DNA of 64,000 nt from CALFVT01 sp039989855 (GTDB lineage Bacteria > Pseudomonadota > Alphaproteobacteria > Caulobacterales > Maricaulaceae): assembly GCA_039989855.1 (NCBI GenBank), contig JBDXGZ010000018.1, forward strand, positions 1 through 64,000. Reading direction: 5' to 3'. Positions 17,836 through 27,734 of this stretch are shown here, one piece after another; position 1 is the stretch's first letter; every line of letters begins with the position of its first letter. Made by a program: the position numbers and the translations under genes. The notes beneath the pieces were generated by a model that saw only the letters and a list, made by a program, of their open reading frames with translations, searched no databases and was not told the DNA's origin.

Positions 17836-17961
17836 GAGGCTAAGCCGAAGAGCCTGTCGCAGTCACAGTCAGAGTTATAGAACCATGTTCTTGAATCTCT
17901 TACAGTTTCTGGGAAAGGCTGTTTTTAAGCTCATTCCTCATATCGGCGTTGTTTACACCAT

Positions 17962-17984
17962 TTTGCACTTACATTGCACTTAAG
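17962..17984. repeat. Left copy of 23-bp element-end repeat (possible integrase arm site)
   Basis: Consists of two tandem TGCACTTA-like units. It recurs at 29639-29661 with one mismatch in 23 bases. Both copies sit inside the element about 80-130 bp from an attachment core, as expected for integrase or excisionase arm-binding sites. The left copy lies just before the integrase start. Confidence 0.55.
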
Positions 17985-17998
17985 AAAGCAATGTCAAT

Positions 17999-19219
17999 AT
18001 GAAAATAGCTATAACACAGACAGCAATTGAGAAAACTAAGCCAAAAGACAAACCATACGAAATCAGAGACAAAAGGCTCGTTGGCTTTCTTGTAAGAGTG
18101 CAGCCTACAGGTAAAATGACATATTATTGCGAATACCGACGAGGAGGGCGCGTAAAAATTGGCCCTGAGAGCGCGTATTCAGTCAAATCCGCAAGAATTT
18201 TAGCAAAACAAATACTTGCGGATTACTATCAAGGTGGGGAACCTGCCATCGCAACAAAGAAATCAAAAACTGTCGCGACATATCGTGATTTCTTGGAAGA
18301 ACATTACTTTCAATGGGTAGATGCGAACCACAACGCCTCAGGAGCTACCAGACGATGTTTGTTAGTTGATTGCGCCCCGTTCCTTAAAAAAACACTCGAA
18401 GATATAACGCCGCAGAGTGTTGAAAAATGGCGCACAGCACGCGTGGCTAGCGGGCTATCACCATACACGGCCAATCGCAGTTACGCGACTCTACGTGCGT
18501 CTCTGACCAAGGCAGAGGAATGGGGATTTATAGCCGAACATCCACTACGGAAAATGAGGCCACTTAAGACCGCCTCAAACTTAAAAATCCGGTTTTTGTC
18601 AGAGGATGAAGAAAAGCGATTAAGGCAAGCGCTTGATGAACGAGAAGATATGCTCAGAACTGACAGAACAAACGGAAATGCTTGGCGTGAAGCCAGAAGT
18701 AAAAACACCATGCAAGATTTAAGGGATGTTGCATTTGCAGATCACTTGAAACCAATGGTACTCTTGTCAATTAACACTGGAGCACGAAGAGGAGAGGTGT
18801 TTTCTTTACAATGGAAGCATGTGAACTTTGTCCTAAAGCAGGTTACAATCACAGGAACTAATGCCAAAAGTCGTAAAACACGTCACATTCCATTAAATTC
18901 AGAGGCACTAAAAACTCTTCAAGATTGGCAGTCTCAACAACAATCGAATGAACACTTTGTATTTACGAACCATCGCGGCAGGCAATTCACAGATATTAAA
19001 ACGGCTTGGAGCAAACTTCTCCGTGATGCCAATATACAAGACTTTCGCTGGCATGACTTACGCCATCATTTTGCGTCAAAACTTGCTATGAATGGTGTTG
19101 ACCTTAACACAATACGAGAATTGCTAGGTCATTCGAACTATAAAATGACTTTGCGATATGCGCACCTATCAGCAGGGCACAGGGCAGAAGCTGTTTCTCT
19201 ATTGAATGCCTCCAAGTGA
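17999..19219 (+). CDS. int: Tyrosine-family integrase (P4-type)
   Basis: Catalyses site-specific recombination between the element and tRNA-Val. The 406-residue protein has an N-terminal arm-binding domain (residues 5-80, DUF4102-like: IEKTKPKDKPYEIRDKRL), a core-binding domain (about 95-185) and a catalytic domain with R263 (TGARRGE), H352 and R355 (HDLRH), H378 (LGHS) and nucleophile Y387 (RYAHLS). All tyrosine-recombinase residues are intact, so it should be active. It reads inward from attL, the usual position for tRNA-targeting integrases. Confidence 0.95.
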   Translation: MKIAITQTAIEKTKPKDKPYEIRDKRLVGFLVRVQPTGKMTYYCEYRRGGRVKIGPESAYSVKSARILAKQILADYYQGGEPAIATKKSKTVATYRDFLEEHYFQWVDANHNASGATRRCLLVDCAPFLKKTLEDITPQSVEKWRTARVASGLSPYTANRSYATLRASLTKAEEWGFIAEHPLRKMRPLKTASNLKIRFLSEDEEKRLRQALDEREDMLRTDRTNGNAWREARSKNTMQDLRDVAFADHLKPMVLLSINTGARRGEVFSLQWKHVNFVLKQVTITGTNAKSRKTRHIPLNSEALKTLQDWQSQQQSNEHFVFTNHRGRQFTDIKTAWSKLLRDANIQDFRWHDLRHHFASKLAMNGVDLNTIRELLGHSNYKMTLRYAHLSAGHRAEAVSLLNASK

Positions 19220-19236
19220 GAACCCAGTAAGTTCGC

Positions 19237-20826
19237 TTACTTTTCGTTCCGCGCTAGTATTTCACTTAAGTATTTTCCAAATTCTGAGTGATGGTTAGCA
19301 TATAGCATCATTACGTCTCTGATAAAATCTTCACATTCGACAAAAAAATCGTTGAAGGTTTTACCCATTTTTTTGGTTTCAATTACTAATGAACTCCCTC
19401 TAACTTTTACTTTTTGAGTTTCGTCTTTTTCATTGTGTCGACAGACTAAATATCTCAAGCCAAGCTCCGACATAATTTCACTATTTAGTGTTCTTATTTC
19501 TCCAAAGTGAGCAGCAAATAGTATTCCATCGGGTTGTCCATCGAAATAGTCATCAACTATGGTGCTTAGGCTTGGACATTGACCATTCCATTCTATGGAA
19601 CCAATGAAGACTTCAGGGGTTTCTAGATCTGTTTCGGAAGCTATTTCTACTTTGAAAAAGGGTAAAAAGTTGAGTTTTTGGAGCGCTACACCTGCAATAG
19701 ATTGCAAAACATCATCATTGTTAAAAGTTGAAATATCAAAAGTTGCTGCATTTTTACCTTTGGCGTAATCAATCAAACCTAGAGCGGCTGACTTCCATAC
19801 CTCATTAGAATAAAAAACATCTTCTATTGATTTACAAAGCTCGTTCACTTCTGCTTTGGACGTCAAGTTTATCTCTTTCTTCAAGTTGTAGGTAGAGTTT
19901 CCACCCTTTCCAACAATTTCTTTGATAATTGTTTCATCAGTTAAGTTATTATCATTAAATCTACCAAAGCGATGTACTTGAACGTTTTTGATCTTTTCAT
20001 CACTAAACCAATATTGTGCTTTTTCTGGGTGAGATATTTGTTGTCCATCGGGCTTCAATAACTCATATGCCCCCATTCCATCCCAAGAATTATCCGCCGC
20101 TTCTCCAACCCTGTCACTTTCTTCAGTAAGATCATCTATCCATCCCAGAAACTCTTTTATAGCTTCGTCAGACTTCGTCCTCTGAATTATATCCATGTAA
20201 TAATCAAAACTCTCTTCCTGCATGGCAAAATAAAGCATTGTTTCTAACCCAAAAGACTTTTCTATTAAGTCGAATGAAACGATTACTAGGTCACGGATGC
20301 CTAAATCGGTAAAGAACTTTCCTAGCGCCTCGATTTTTGAAATTGCATCTACAGAACTTCGGAACTCCCATATGTAGTGCCGACGACAAATTTTACGTGG
20401 TAGAGGAGGCGGAATATCATCAGCCTTATTAATTTGGGTAACCTTGCCTGAATCATCGGTTGAAATCTCTAATCCTTCACAATCAAACTGAACAGAATTT
20501 AAAAACTCAGAATAAGGCAATTTTAGTTCATGCCATGTGGTGGAAATTAAAATCAGTCTTATTTCGCTATCTTTGAGCAGCTTAGTTTTCTTCACAAGTG
20601 CAATATATTTATAGAGTTCATGAATTGCTTGCCGCGCCGCTGCGTCGCTTCGCTTAATTTCAATAATAACAATTTTGCCAGATTTATCTTTGCAAAAAAT
20701 ATCTACAAAGCCCGATGCCCCTTGATCATTTGGTAGGTATTGTTCTTTTTGGATAAGGGTTAACCCGTCTTCAATTAATTGAAGGTTGTCGGCAAGATAG
20801 TCGCGGATTTTATCTTCGGAGGCCAA
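19237..20826 (-). CDS. NucS/DUF91-like PD-(D/E)XK protein, third gene of the restriction operon
   Basis: The 529-residue protein begins with a nuclease-like domain: GFVDIFCKDKSGKIVIIEIKRS places D42, E56 and K58 in a PD-(D/E)XK arrangement resembling the C-terminal nuclease of NucS/DUF91 proteins, followed by AIHELYKYIALV. The remaining ~400 residues are not recognised. The start is TTG, one base after the stop of the Res gene, so it is the translationally coupled last gene of mod-res-this. An accessory nuclease or substrate-sensing subunit is inferred. An alternative is a separate anti-phage gene carried with the system. Confidence 0.7.
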   Translation of the reverse strand: MASEDKIRDYLADNLQLIEDGLTLIQKEQYLPNDQGASGFVDIFCKDKSGKIVIIEIKRSDAAARQAIHELYKYIALVKKTKLLKDSEIRLILISTTWHELKLPYSEFLNSVQFDCEGLEISTDDSGKVTQINKADDIPPPLPRKICRRHYIWEFRSSVDAISKIEALGKFFTDLGIRDLVIVSFDLIEKSFGLETMLYFAMQEESFDYYMDIIQRTKSDEAIKEFLGWIDDLTEESDRVGEAADNSWDGMGAYELLKPDGQQISHPEKAQYWFSDEKIKNVQVHRFGRFNDNNLTDETIIKEIVGKGGNSTYNLKKEINLTSKAEVNELCKSIEDVFYSNEVWKSAALGLIDYAKGKNAATFDISTFNNDDVLQSIAGVALQKLNFLPFFKVEIASETDLETPEVFIGSIEWNGQCPSLSTIVDDYFDGQPDGILFAAHFGEIRTLNSEIMSELGLRYLVCRHNEKDETQKVKVRGSSLVIETKKMGKTFNDFFVECEDFIRDVMMLYANHHSEFGKYLSEILARNEK

Positions 20827-20827
20827 C

Positions 20828-23467
20828 TTACTCTATCCTTGCTAACATCTGCTCACGCATTCCCATTCCATCGAGTTCTTTTTCCACGATAAGGAATATG
20901 CCTTTGCCGCCACTGACTTGCTCCCACTTGGCACCGACTGAGCGTTTACGTTCTGTGTCGCCCGTATCGGCGGTGAGTTCGCCTTTGTACTCCACAACAA
21001 AGATGCGGCCATCCTTCAACTCTGCCACATAGTCAGGATAAAACTTACCATGGGCGAGTGGTAGGTAAAATGCGTCTGGGTGTTTAGCGACGTTGCGTAT
21101 CCAGTGCTTTACCTCTGGCAAACTATCAAGCATTACGGCGCACTGGAACTCTTCGCCATCGGCTTTTCCGTCGAATGCTGGGATATTGTCCATACCCGTA
21201 AAGTGCTTCGTGAACTGAGCACCCGAGCCACGATATTTTAAGCACCCTTCAAATACACCTTCTTTAAAGGTGAAGCCTGTTTCAAAAGATATCTCTGGCG
21301 CGGCTTCGGGGCCGAAGAGAGATTGTTGATAAACGCCTGCCCTGACTGTGCGGCGGATGTCATCAATGCGGTCTTTGAAGACCTTGGCAAGAATATACTT
21401 GCACTGCATAAGTGAACTAAGGGGTAAGCCTCTTGCTTCTGTTAAGTGTCGAATTCCATCACTGAGCCAAGCGACAAGTTCAGGCTGAGAAATAAACTTA
21501 TCCCGCACTTTCCTATCAAGCCATAAAACGAGTGTCTGTATTGACCAATCTTCAACATCAATGTCGAGCATCATTTGCTCGGTTTGATCCATATATGTCC
21601 AATTGATTTTCTGGTTATAGCCCAAATCAATCTCGAAACCATGTGCTTGCGATTTTAGTCCGAATTCCTTCTCTGAAAGTTTGGGAGAGTGATCAGACAG
21701 TGACCAATTGTGATATTCCATCAGAATATCTGTGTCTGCCCAATCCAGTTCACCTTGGATATTTGCCATGAGTCGAGGGACGGTAAACTCTAGTCCCAGC
21801 TCCGCAGGCGCAGCGAGGTGACCATGTTCTTTTTCGTGTTCGAACATCGCTTGCTCGAATTCTTTAACTTCAGTTTGGGTCTCCAGCGCTTGTTTGACTT
21901 GTTCTTTTTCTTTGGGTGTCAAAAATCCCGTAACTTCGATTGAGGTTCCACCGCTCTCATTTACAACGGTCTTGATTTTGGCAGGGGCAACAGAACGAAT
22001 ACGTTTAGCTTTTTCAGGTGTAGCAGAGACTGTGACTTTTCTCTGAGGTTTTGGGCGGCTGGTTCTACCAAATAATCCTGTGTTGAGTGGGAGTTGCTCA
22101 GCCTCAATGTTGGCCTCGGCTTCCTCTTCTTCAAAACCCATCGCTACAAGCTTATCTCTGAGTGCCTTAGCGGTCTCTGAGAAGCTCTTGGATACGAGCG
22201 CAGCATAACTTTTATTCAGGGCAGGCGACTTTCGTTTGGTCGCAAATGGCATACGCAGGACACGTCCTAAGAGTTGCTCTGCGTCAGTCGCGCTATGAAT
22301 ATTCGCAACGGAACAAAACACGTAAGCAAAGGAACAGTCCCAGCCTTCTTTCAGTGCTTCAACCGTGATGACATATTCAATCTCACAGCTTGGGTCGAAT
22401 AGATTTATGCCATCAAGCTCTCTTTGGTCGCCCGTGGCTACTGCAATTTTCTCAGCATCAATGCCCTCATTATCTATAAGGTGTTGCCGTAGTGATGTGA
22501 CATTCACTTCCTGATTTTTATTTTGGGCCTGAAACAAAACGATAGGGCGAATATAGTCTTTGTCCTTTTCGGCAATCTCTTCCAATTCGGCGCGTTTGGA
22601 AATTGCCGTGGTCACAGCTTGTTGCCATGTCGGATGTTCGGTCAACATCACTGGCAGTTTTATCATTTCCTCATCTTTGAGCTCTTGCGCTGTGACGGAA
22701 TGAAGGATGTTGGATTTCTTGCGTGGCGTGGCCGTGAACTCAACAATGGCAGATGGATTGACTCTTTGCTGCATTTCTTCTGATAAGCCTGTGACGGCTT
22801 TGTGCGCCTCATCAACGATCATAAGCGGCCTATGCAGGTGCATCAGGTTTGCAAAAGAGAATTTGATTGTGCCGCCATCGCTGATGGTTTCCAATCCTGC
22901 CTTGCGCTCAGGCACATGGGTAAAATGCGGCTCCAACATTTCATGATGGGAATAGACTTTTCGTCCTTCTGTATTCTTTACGCGCAGGCTTTGAATTGTT
23001 CCGACAACAACAGAGCAGTTTGACCGCAGATCATGTGGTAAGATGGTTTCAAAGTCGCCAATATCGAATATGCGTACTCGGCCACCGAACCTGTCATCCA
23101 AGACTTTTCGATAAGGGTGTTTTGGGTCTTTCAGCGCTTCTACGGTTTGAGAACGAATAGTTTGGGTCGGTACTAGCCAAAGCACCATCGGACAGTCTTT
23201 TTCCATCCAGCTATTGGCCGCAATTTCCACTGCGTAAGCGCCAAGGATAGTTTTACCACCGCCTGTTGGAAGTCTCAGGCAGACGTAAGGCGTCGTTTCC
23301 AAACCATTTAGAGGGGTGTAAGCATCTGCGTAACCTCTTAGGCGTTTGAATTGTTCCGTCTCCTGTGTGAGGCTCTCATAAGCTTGCTTGGGGCCGAAAA
23401 TTCGCGCCTGTTCAAAGAATGTGTTGAGTGTCTTGAGAGTGACTTTCTGATATTCCTTGAGGATCAT
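20828..23467 (-). CDS. Type III-like restriction endonuclease subunit (Res), SF2 helicase-nuclease
   Basis: The 879-residue protein translocates along or switches on DNA and cleaves unmodified sites together with Mod. It has Walker A (LRLPTGGGKT, 65-73), a DEAH box (IVDEAHKA, 219-222), SF2 motif VI (QLLGRVLRMP) and a C-terminal PD-(D/E)XK nuclease (PD at 811-812, EYK at 826-828). All motifs are intact. It follows mod by one base and precedes the NucS-like gene by one base. The family's better-known members run about 900-1000 residues, so this one is at the short end. Confidence 0.88.
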   Translation of the reverse strand: MILKEYQKVTLKTLNTFFEQARIFGPKQAYESLTQETEQFKRLRGYADAYTPLNGLETTPYVCLRLPTGGGKTILGAYAVEIAANSWMEKDCPMVLWLVPTQTIRSQTVEALKDPKHPYRKVLDDRFGGRVRIFDIGDFETILPHDLRSNCSVVVGTIQSLRVKNTEGRKVYSHHEMLEPHFTHVPERKAGLETISDGGTIKFSFANLMHLHRPLMIVDEAHKAVTGLSEEMQQRVNPSAIVEFTATPRKKSNILHSVTAQELKDEEMIKLPVMLTEHPTWQQAVTTAISKRAELEEIAEKDKDYIRPIVLFQAQNKNQEVNVTSLRQHLIDNEGIDAEKIAVATGDQRELDGINLFDPSCEIEYVITVEALKEGWDCSFAYVFCSVANIHSATDAEQLLGRVLRMPFATKRKSPALNKSYAALVSKSFSETAKALRDKLVAMGFEEEEAEANIEAEQLPLNTGLFGRTSRPKPQRKVTVSATPEKAKRIRSVAPAKIKTVVNESGGTSIEVTGFLTPKEKEQVKQALETQTEVKEFEQAMFEHEKEHGHLAAPAELGLEFTVPRLMANIQGELDWADTDILMEYHNWSLSDHSPKLSEKEFGLKSQAHGFEIDLGYNQKINWTYMDQTEQMMLDIDVEDWSIQTLVLWLDRKVRDKFISQPELVAWLSDGIRHLTEARGLPLSSLMQCKYILAKVFKDRIDDIRRTVRAGVYQQSLFGPEAAPEISFETGFTFKEGVFEGCLKYRGSGAQFTKHFTGMDNIPAFDGKADGEEFQCAVMLDSLPEVKHWIRNVAKHPDAFYLPLAHGKFYPDYVAELKDGRIFVVEYKGELTADTGDTERKRSVGAKWEQVSGGKGIFLIVEKELDGMGMREQMLARIE

Positions 23468-23468
23468 A

Positions 23469-25103
23469 TTATGCTCTCGCTTTCACATCATATGGCGTTT
23501 GTTTGAACGTGATTTTTTCGCGTTTCAAACTACTCTCCGAAAGCGCGGAGCGTTCACCGTAAATCACAATTGGTAGTGTTTTGATATCCATCGCGTTTCG
23601 AATGACTTTGAGGGTTTGCCGAGTAAGAACATTACCACCATTCACCTGCTTATCCCCTAAAACCCCATTATAGAGTAGTGCGTAGGATTTGCCCTCATGT
23701 TGACCCAGAATAGGCGTTAGATTTTGTGGTTTGTCCCAAGGCAAACCAACCTCATAAAACCAAATGTGTGCGGCCAATGTATGAAATTCTATATCAGGTC
23801 TAATTTGTCCTGTTTCGTCAAATATAGATGGTCCGAGTTTAAAAAATCGAAAGCCCCCGCCGCCATCCCAATTAATAGCTTTAGAAACTCCACTTTGGTC
23901 ACCATCTACCACATTATCCAATCGAGGCTTGCAAAGTGTTGTAGCATGGTCTCCCATTTCAATACCAATATAGTGTCGGCGAAATTTGTGAGCTACCGCT
24001 GCTGTAGTCCCTGAACCTAAAAATGAGTCTAAAACCCAATCATTTTCGTCTGTGAACAATTCGAAGCAACGCTTCACTAAAGCTTCAGGTTTTTTAGACT
24101 TAGGAAATTTGACTCCGCCTTCGTTATGCAAGTTATTGGATAGCAGATCGTCCCATAAATTTGTTAGCGGTTCACCCGATACCCATACCCCATCAATTAG
24201 CTTAAGCTTATCTTTATAAAATAACCACCTCTCGCCATCCTTCAGATAAATATCTGAATGTTTTTCTCTTTTTTGCAAGAAAAGTTCATTTGGATGTTTT
24301 TTAGAATGGTCAATTAAATCTCGTGTTTCTTGACCAACGGCTTTGTAATCTGGCCTAGCGTCACGAATAACTCTTTCTGGGTTATTTAGAACGAACTCAC
24401 TTAGCTTTGCTTCGTAATTTTCTTTTCCCCACTTTTTCTTTAAATCGCTAATGGTGCTTTCATGGTGTTCGCAAAATGCCTTGTTTAAAGATGTAAGAGT
24501 CCAATCTTTAAAATTCTCATCCACATTTTCAATGTACTTTGAGTACCTTTTGTCCCTTTCGCGGGATGTGAAAACCTTGTTTGGCGTCCACTCGTTCTTA
24601 TTCTTGGCATAAACTATCAGATAGTTGGTAGTTGTTACCATTCCTGGATTGATAGATTTATGGCCAACTGCAGACCCTTGCTTAAATGTGCAAAACGTTA
24701 TTCGATTTTTTCTCCCGAATAGTTCATCTAAAATTACCGTAGCATAAGCAAGTTGATTGTCATCGAGATGAACAACCAATGTCCCATTTTCCGCAAGTAG
24801 ACCTCTAAGTAGTTCGAACCGAGGCCAATGGAGTCCTAGCCAAACGGAATGCTCTACATTATCATCATAATGCTCGAAAGCCTGTCCTGTATTAAAAGGT
24901 GGGTCGATGTAGATGCACTTAATTTTTCCCGCATAATACGGAAGCAGCGCCTTGAGTGCATCAAGATTGTCACCCTGAATAAGCATATTGCCTGTGTCGC
25001 GGTCTCCATAAGATAGCTCAGGTACTTCTTCGAGCAAGCGATAAGGTACGGCATCAGCCGCCTTCACATCGTCATCTCTTGTCAACCACCTTAAAGTTGG
25101 CAT
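23469..25103 (-). CDS. Type III-like adenine-N6 DNA methyltransferase (Mod)
   Basis: Recognises the target and methylates adenine on one strand. The 544-residue protein has motif IV first (IYIDPPFNTG, D67-F70), a target-recognition region in the middle (about 140-325), motif X-like GGVKFPKSKKPE (329-340) and the SAM-binding motif I (SFLGSGTTAAVAHK, 360 on), the beta-class order of type III Mod proteins. It is the promoter-proximal gene of the three-gene operon. No simple-sequence repeat that would suggest phase variation is visible. Confidence 0.9.
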   Translation of the reverse strand: MPTLRWLTRDDDVKAADAVPYRLLEEVPELSYGDRDTGNMLIQGDNLDALKALLPYYAGKIKCIYIDPPFNTGQAFEHYDDNVEHSVWLGLHWPRFELLRGLLAENGTLVVHLDDNQLAYATVILDELFGRKNRITFCTFKQGSAVGHKSINPGMVTTTNYLIVYAKNKNEWTPNKVFTSRERDKRYSKYIENVDENFKDWTLTSLNKAFCEHHESTISDLKKKWGKENYEAKLSEFVLNNPERVIRDARPDYKAVGQETRDLIDHSKKHPNELFLQKREKHSDIYLKDGERWLFYKDKLKLIDGVWVSGEPLTNLWDDLLSNNLHNEGGVKFPKSKKPEALVKRCFELFTDENDWVLDSFLGSGTTAAVAHKFRRHYIGIEMGDHATTLCKPRLDNVVDGDQSGVSKAINWDGGGGFRFFKLGPSIFDETGQIRPDIEFHTLAAHIWFYEVGLPWDKPQNLTPILGQHEGKSYALLYNGVLGDKQVNGGNVLTRQTLKVIRNAMDIKTLPIVIYGERSALSESSLKREKITFKQTPYDVKARA

Positions 25104-25328
25104 TAGTTCTCCACCCGATTAAAAAACAATGTCTAAGGAGTAACTTAATGATTGCCTAGATAAATTTTTAGGAACTCGGAAATTTCCTCGATTAAAATAT
25201 TTCTAGACAGTGTGTCGTTGATATGCGAATCTGTGAAAGAGTAGTTGGCCCAAAACCAATGCTTATAGGATGCCAAGACGAAAGTTCGATTTTGGCAGGG
25301 TCTGCTGCAGAGTTCCCAAAGTCTGCGC

Positions 25329-25363
25329 CGCAATTAACATCGTCATGTTTGGCGTTAATTGCG
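25329..25363. repeat. 10-bp inverted repeat ahead of the primase gene
   Basis: CGCAATTAAC (25329-25338) and GTTAATTGCG (25354-25363) form a perfect inverted repeat with 15 bases between, ending 14 bp before the primase ATG and lying in the divergent mod/primase promoter gap. It could be an operator, an origin element or a translation-controlling hairpin. One or two 10-bp repeats at such spacing are expected by chance in a window of this size, so position is the main argument. Confidence 0.35.
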
Positions 25364-25377
25364 AATATGGATTTACC

Positions 25378-26511
25378 ATGAACACCAAAACATTTCATCA
25401 GATGCTGCATGGCAGTGTCATAACAGGAGTCTCCTATATTTTTGTATTGGAGACAAAACAAACATTTTACTTCAGCCCCAGTGACAGCGATGGGTTTGCG
25501 GAATTTGTTAATAGTAATAACCAGTATACTCTTTTCTATGGCCTATGTCCTGCTACGCAGGTACTGGCTCAAGGCAAACGAGCTTCACGAGAAACAGTTG
25601 CAGCTCTACCTGCAGTCGCCATCGACATAGATGTTCAGAGTAATAATGGAGCACATGCGGAAAACAAACTGCCTAGTTCCAAAGCTGTAGCATTAGAATG
25701 GCTACAGTCACTCTCAATCCCTAAACCAACTTTTGGGGTCGATACAGGCAACGGTTTCCATTTTTATTGGGTTTTAGAAACCCCAATTGAGCTTGTAGAT
25801 GAGGTTTCTCGACTAAAAGCAGAAAATCTTACCACACAACTCAACTCCTTCATTATTTTTGAGGGCAGAAAGCGGGGATGGGCTCTAGATAATATTAGAG
25901 ACCTGCCAAGACTATTGAGGGTAGTAGGTTCATATAATCATAAAGGCTCGGAACCACTACCAGTAAAAATGATAGAGGTATCAAATGTCCGCTACACTGT
26001 TGAGGAACTGATAGAAAAAATTCCAAGTATAAAGCCAGCTAGCCAAGATGAAAAAGCTTCAGGAATTGAATTCATAAAAGCCACACCCTCCGATTTTGAG
26101 AAGAAAGCTAACTTCCAAATGGTGTACGAGGGCTGTGCATTCGTTCGCTGGTGTTCAGATAATCAAGCAGAAGTTTCTGAACCTAAATGGTATGGATTGA
26201 TTTCAGTCGTCAAACGATGCGAGGATGGAGAAAGGTTGGTTCATGAAGTTTCTAAAAACCATCCACAATATGACCCTATAAAAACCACTGAGAAGGCCAC
26301 TCATGCCTTAAAGGGTGCAACAGGGCCAATGCTTTGCACTACCATCGCAGAGAAAATTGGGTTTGAGGGTTGCCAAACCTGCCCCCTTTATTTTGGGCAG
26401 AAACTTGCTTCGCCTCTCGTGCTTGGTTTGTTAGAAGAAAAAGGATTACCCGCGCTCTTGGGTCGTTGGGCCTATGACCTGTCCACAGATGAATATGTGG
26501 AGGTGGTATAA
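25378..26511 (+). CDS. PrimPol/AEP-type primase of the element
   Basis: From the ATG at 25378 the protein is 377 residues. The archaeo-eukaryotic-primase signature is visible: AIDIDV (metal aspartates D83, D85), then VDTGNGFHFYW (H128 in the nucleotide-binding sxH-like position) and DLPRLLRVVGSYNHKG (third metal site region). A cysteine-containing C-terminal section (GCQTCPLYFGQK) follows. It likely primes replication of the excised element together with the adjacent helicase; its stop shares one base with the helicase start. An in-frame ATG at 25270 would add 36 cysteine-rich residues unlike the family and overlap the inverted repeat. Confidence 0.78.
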   Translation: MNTKTFHQMLHGSVITGVSYIFVLETKQTFYFSPSDSDGFAEFVNSNNQYTLFYGLCPATQVLAQGKRASRETVAALPAVAIDIDVQSNNGAHAENKLPSSKAVALEWLQSLSIPKPTFGVDTGNGFHFYWVLETPIELVDEVSRLKAENLTTQLNSFIIFEGRKRGWALDNIRDLPRLLRVVGSYNHKGSEPLPVKMIEVSNVRYTVEELIEKIPSIKPASQDEKASGIEFIKATPSDFEKKANFQMVYEGCAFVRWCSDNQAEVSEPKWYGLISVVKRCEDGERLVHEVSKNHPQYDPIKTTEKATHALKGATGPMLCTTIAEKIGFEGCQTCPLYFGQKLASPLVLGLLEEKGLPALLGRWAYDLSTDEYVEVV

Positions 26512-27659
26512 TGAAATCTCGAAATGAAAAAGCATTTAGGAATGAGCATCGCTCATCAATTCCCAATGCACCAGTAGCTTTCACCTCATCAAAATACTCA
26601 CTGATGCTTGAGGGGCGTGATTATATTCCGGGTCAGCCACGTCTCTACAGAAAGAATGATGACGTCTATCTGAACACTTGGATGGGGCCTAATATTCAAG
26701 CCATCGAAGGGGATTGTGAAACAATCCTCTCGCACTTTAAATTTATGTTTCCTGATGATGAGGTGCTAAAACACTGGCTCGATTGCTTCGCTTGTTTGAT
26801 TCAATTCCCTTCAGAGAAAATCAAACACTGCCTCTTGCTCATCGGCGAGCAAGGTGTGGGCAAGTCCTATTTTAAATACTTACTGAATTTAATTCTTGGG
26901 CCTAAAAATATAGCCTTAATAGACTCAGGCGAATGGAGTAAAAACTTCAATGCTCACATACTCGATGTTCAAGCTGGAGTGATTGAAGAGCTAATGGCAG
27001 GACGACAATTAGAATCGTACAATGAGCTCAAACAATATATTTCCGAAAACATTGTGATGGCGAATCGAAAGAACGTCCCGCAATATAGCGCCAGAACACC
27101 CTACTTGATGTTAGCCCTATCTAACCACCGAAAGCCTATCATTTTGGAACCGTCAGATAGACGTTTTTTTGTTTATCACTCCCCTGCAAAAAAGCAGAGG
27201 CCTGACTATTATAAACGACTTTTCAATCAGACGGAGACTGAAGTTTCTGCTTTCCTTCATTTCTTGCAACAGCGTGACTTAACTAACTTCAGTCCAGACG
27301 CGCCGCCTCCGATTACGGCAAGTAAGCGTGAGCTAATTGAACTGTCAGAGAACCCTCTTCACAGCATACTGAAGGCACTGAGAGATGAACTAGAAGGCTG
27401 TTTTCGAAAAGATGTTGTAACCCTCCAAGAAGTCACCAACACACTCATCGGATCAGGGCGATATCACTCGGGTAGAATTACACCTCAAAAACTCTCAGCA
27501 GCTTTGCTTGATTTAGGTTCTATAAAGTTGGGCGTCCGTCGCATCGGGGTCGAGCAGAAAAAACTATCTCTCTGGGCTATTCGGGCTGGTGAGAAATGGG
27601 AGGTCGCTGACAAGGAAACGCTTACCAAGGAATACAGGAAGGGAGGCAAGGGACTCTAA
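26511..27659 (+). CDS. SF3-like replicative helicase (DUF5906/D5-type)
   Basis: The 382-residue protein has a Walker A LLIGEQGVGKS (residues 109-119), an acidic Walker B-like AGVIEEL about 40 residues later, and an SF3-type segment with a terminal arginine (YLMLALSNHRKPIILEPSDRRFFVY). This is the pattern of phage and plasmid primase-helicases of the DUF5906/P4-alpha kind, here without a fused primase because the primase is the previous, overlapping gene. It should unwind the element's origin. It is highly likely to be expressed with the primase. Confidence 0.82.
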   Translation: MKSRNEKAFRNEHRSSIPNAPVAFTSSKYSLMLEGRDYIPGQPRLYRKNDDVYLNTWMGPNIQAIEGDCETILSHFKFMFPDDEVLKHWLDCFACLIQFPSEKIKHCLLLIGEQGVGKSYFKYLLNLILGPKNIALIDSGEWSKNFNAHILDVQAGVIEELMAGRQLESYNELKQYISENIVMANRKNVPQYSARTPYLMLALSNHRKPIILEPSDRRFFVYHSPAKKQRPDYYKRLFNQTETEVSAFLHFLQQRDLTNFSPDAPPPITASKRELIELSENPLHSILKALRDELEGCFRKDVVTLQEVTNTLIGSGRYHSGRITPQKLSAALLDLGSIKLGVRRIGVEQKKLSLWAIRAGEKWEVADKETLTKEYRKGGKGL

Positions 27660-27734
27660 TGCAAAACTCACACATGTCCTCTTGTCCACAAGTCCAATAC
27701 CAATTGGATAGATTGAAAATAATGGAGACCTATT

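Noticed and set aside
23469..25103. Phase-variable repeat tract in mod
   Set aside because: No tandem simple-sequence repeat is visible in the gene or its upstream region.
25145..25461. Minus-strand open frames upstream of mod
   Set aside because: They have no recognisable domains, overlap the primase start and lack ribosome sites; they look like chance frames in the divergent promoter gap.
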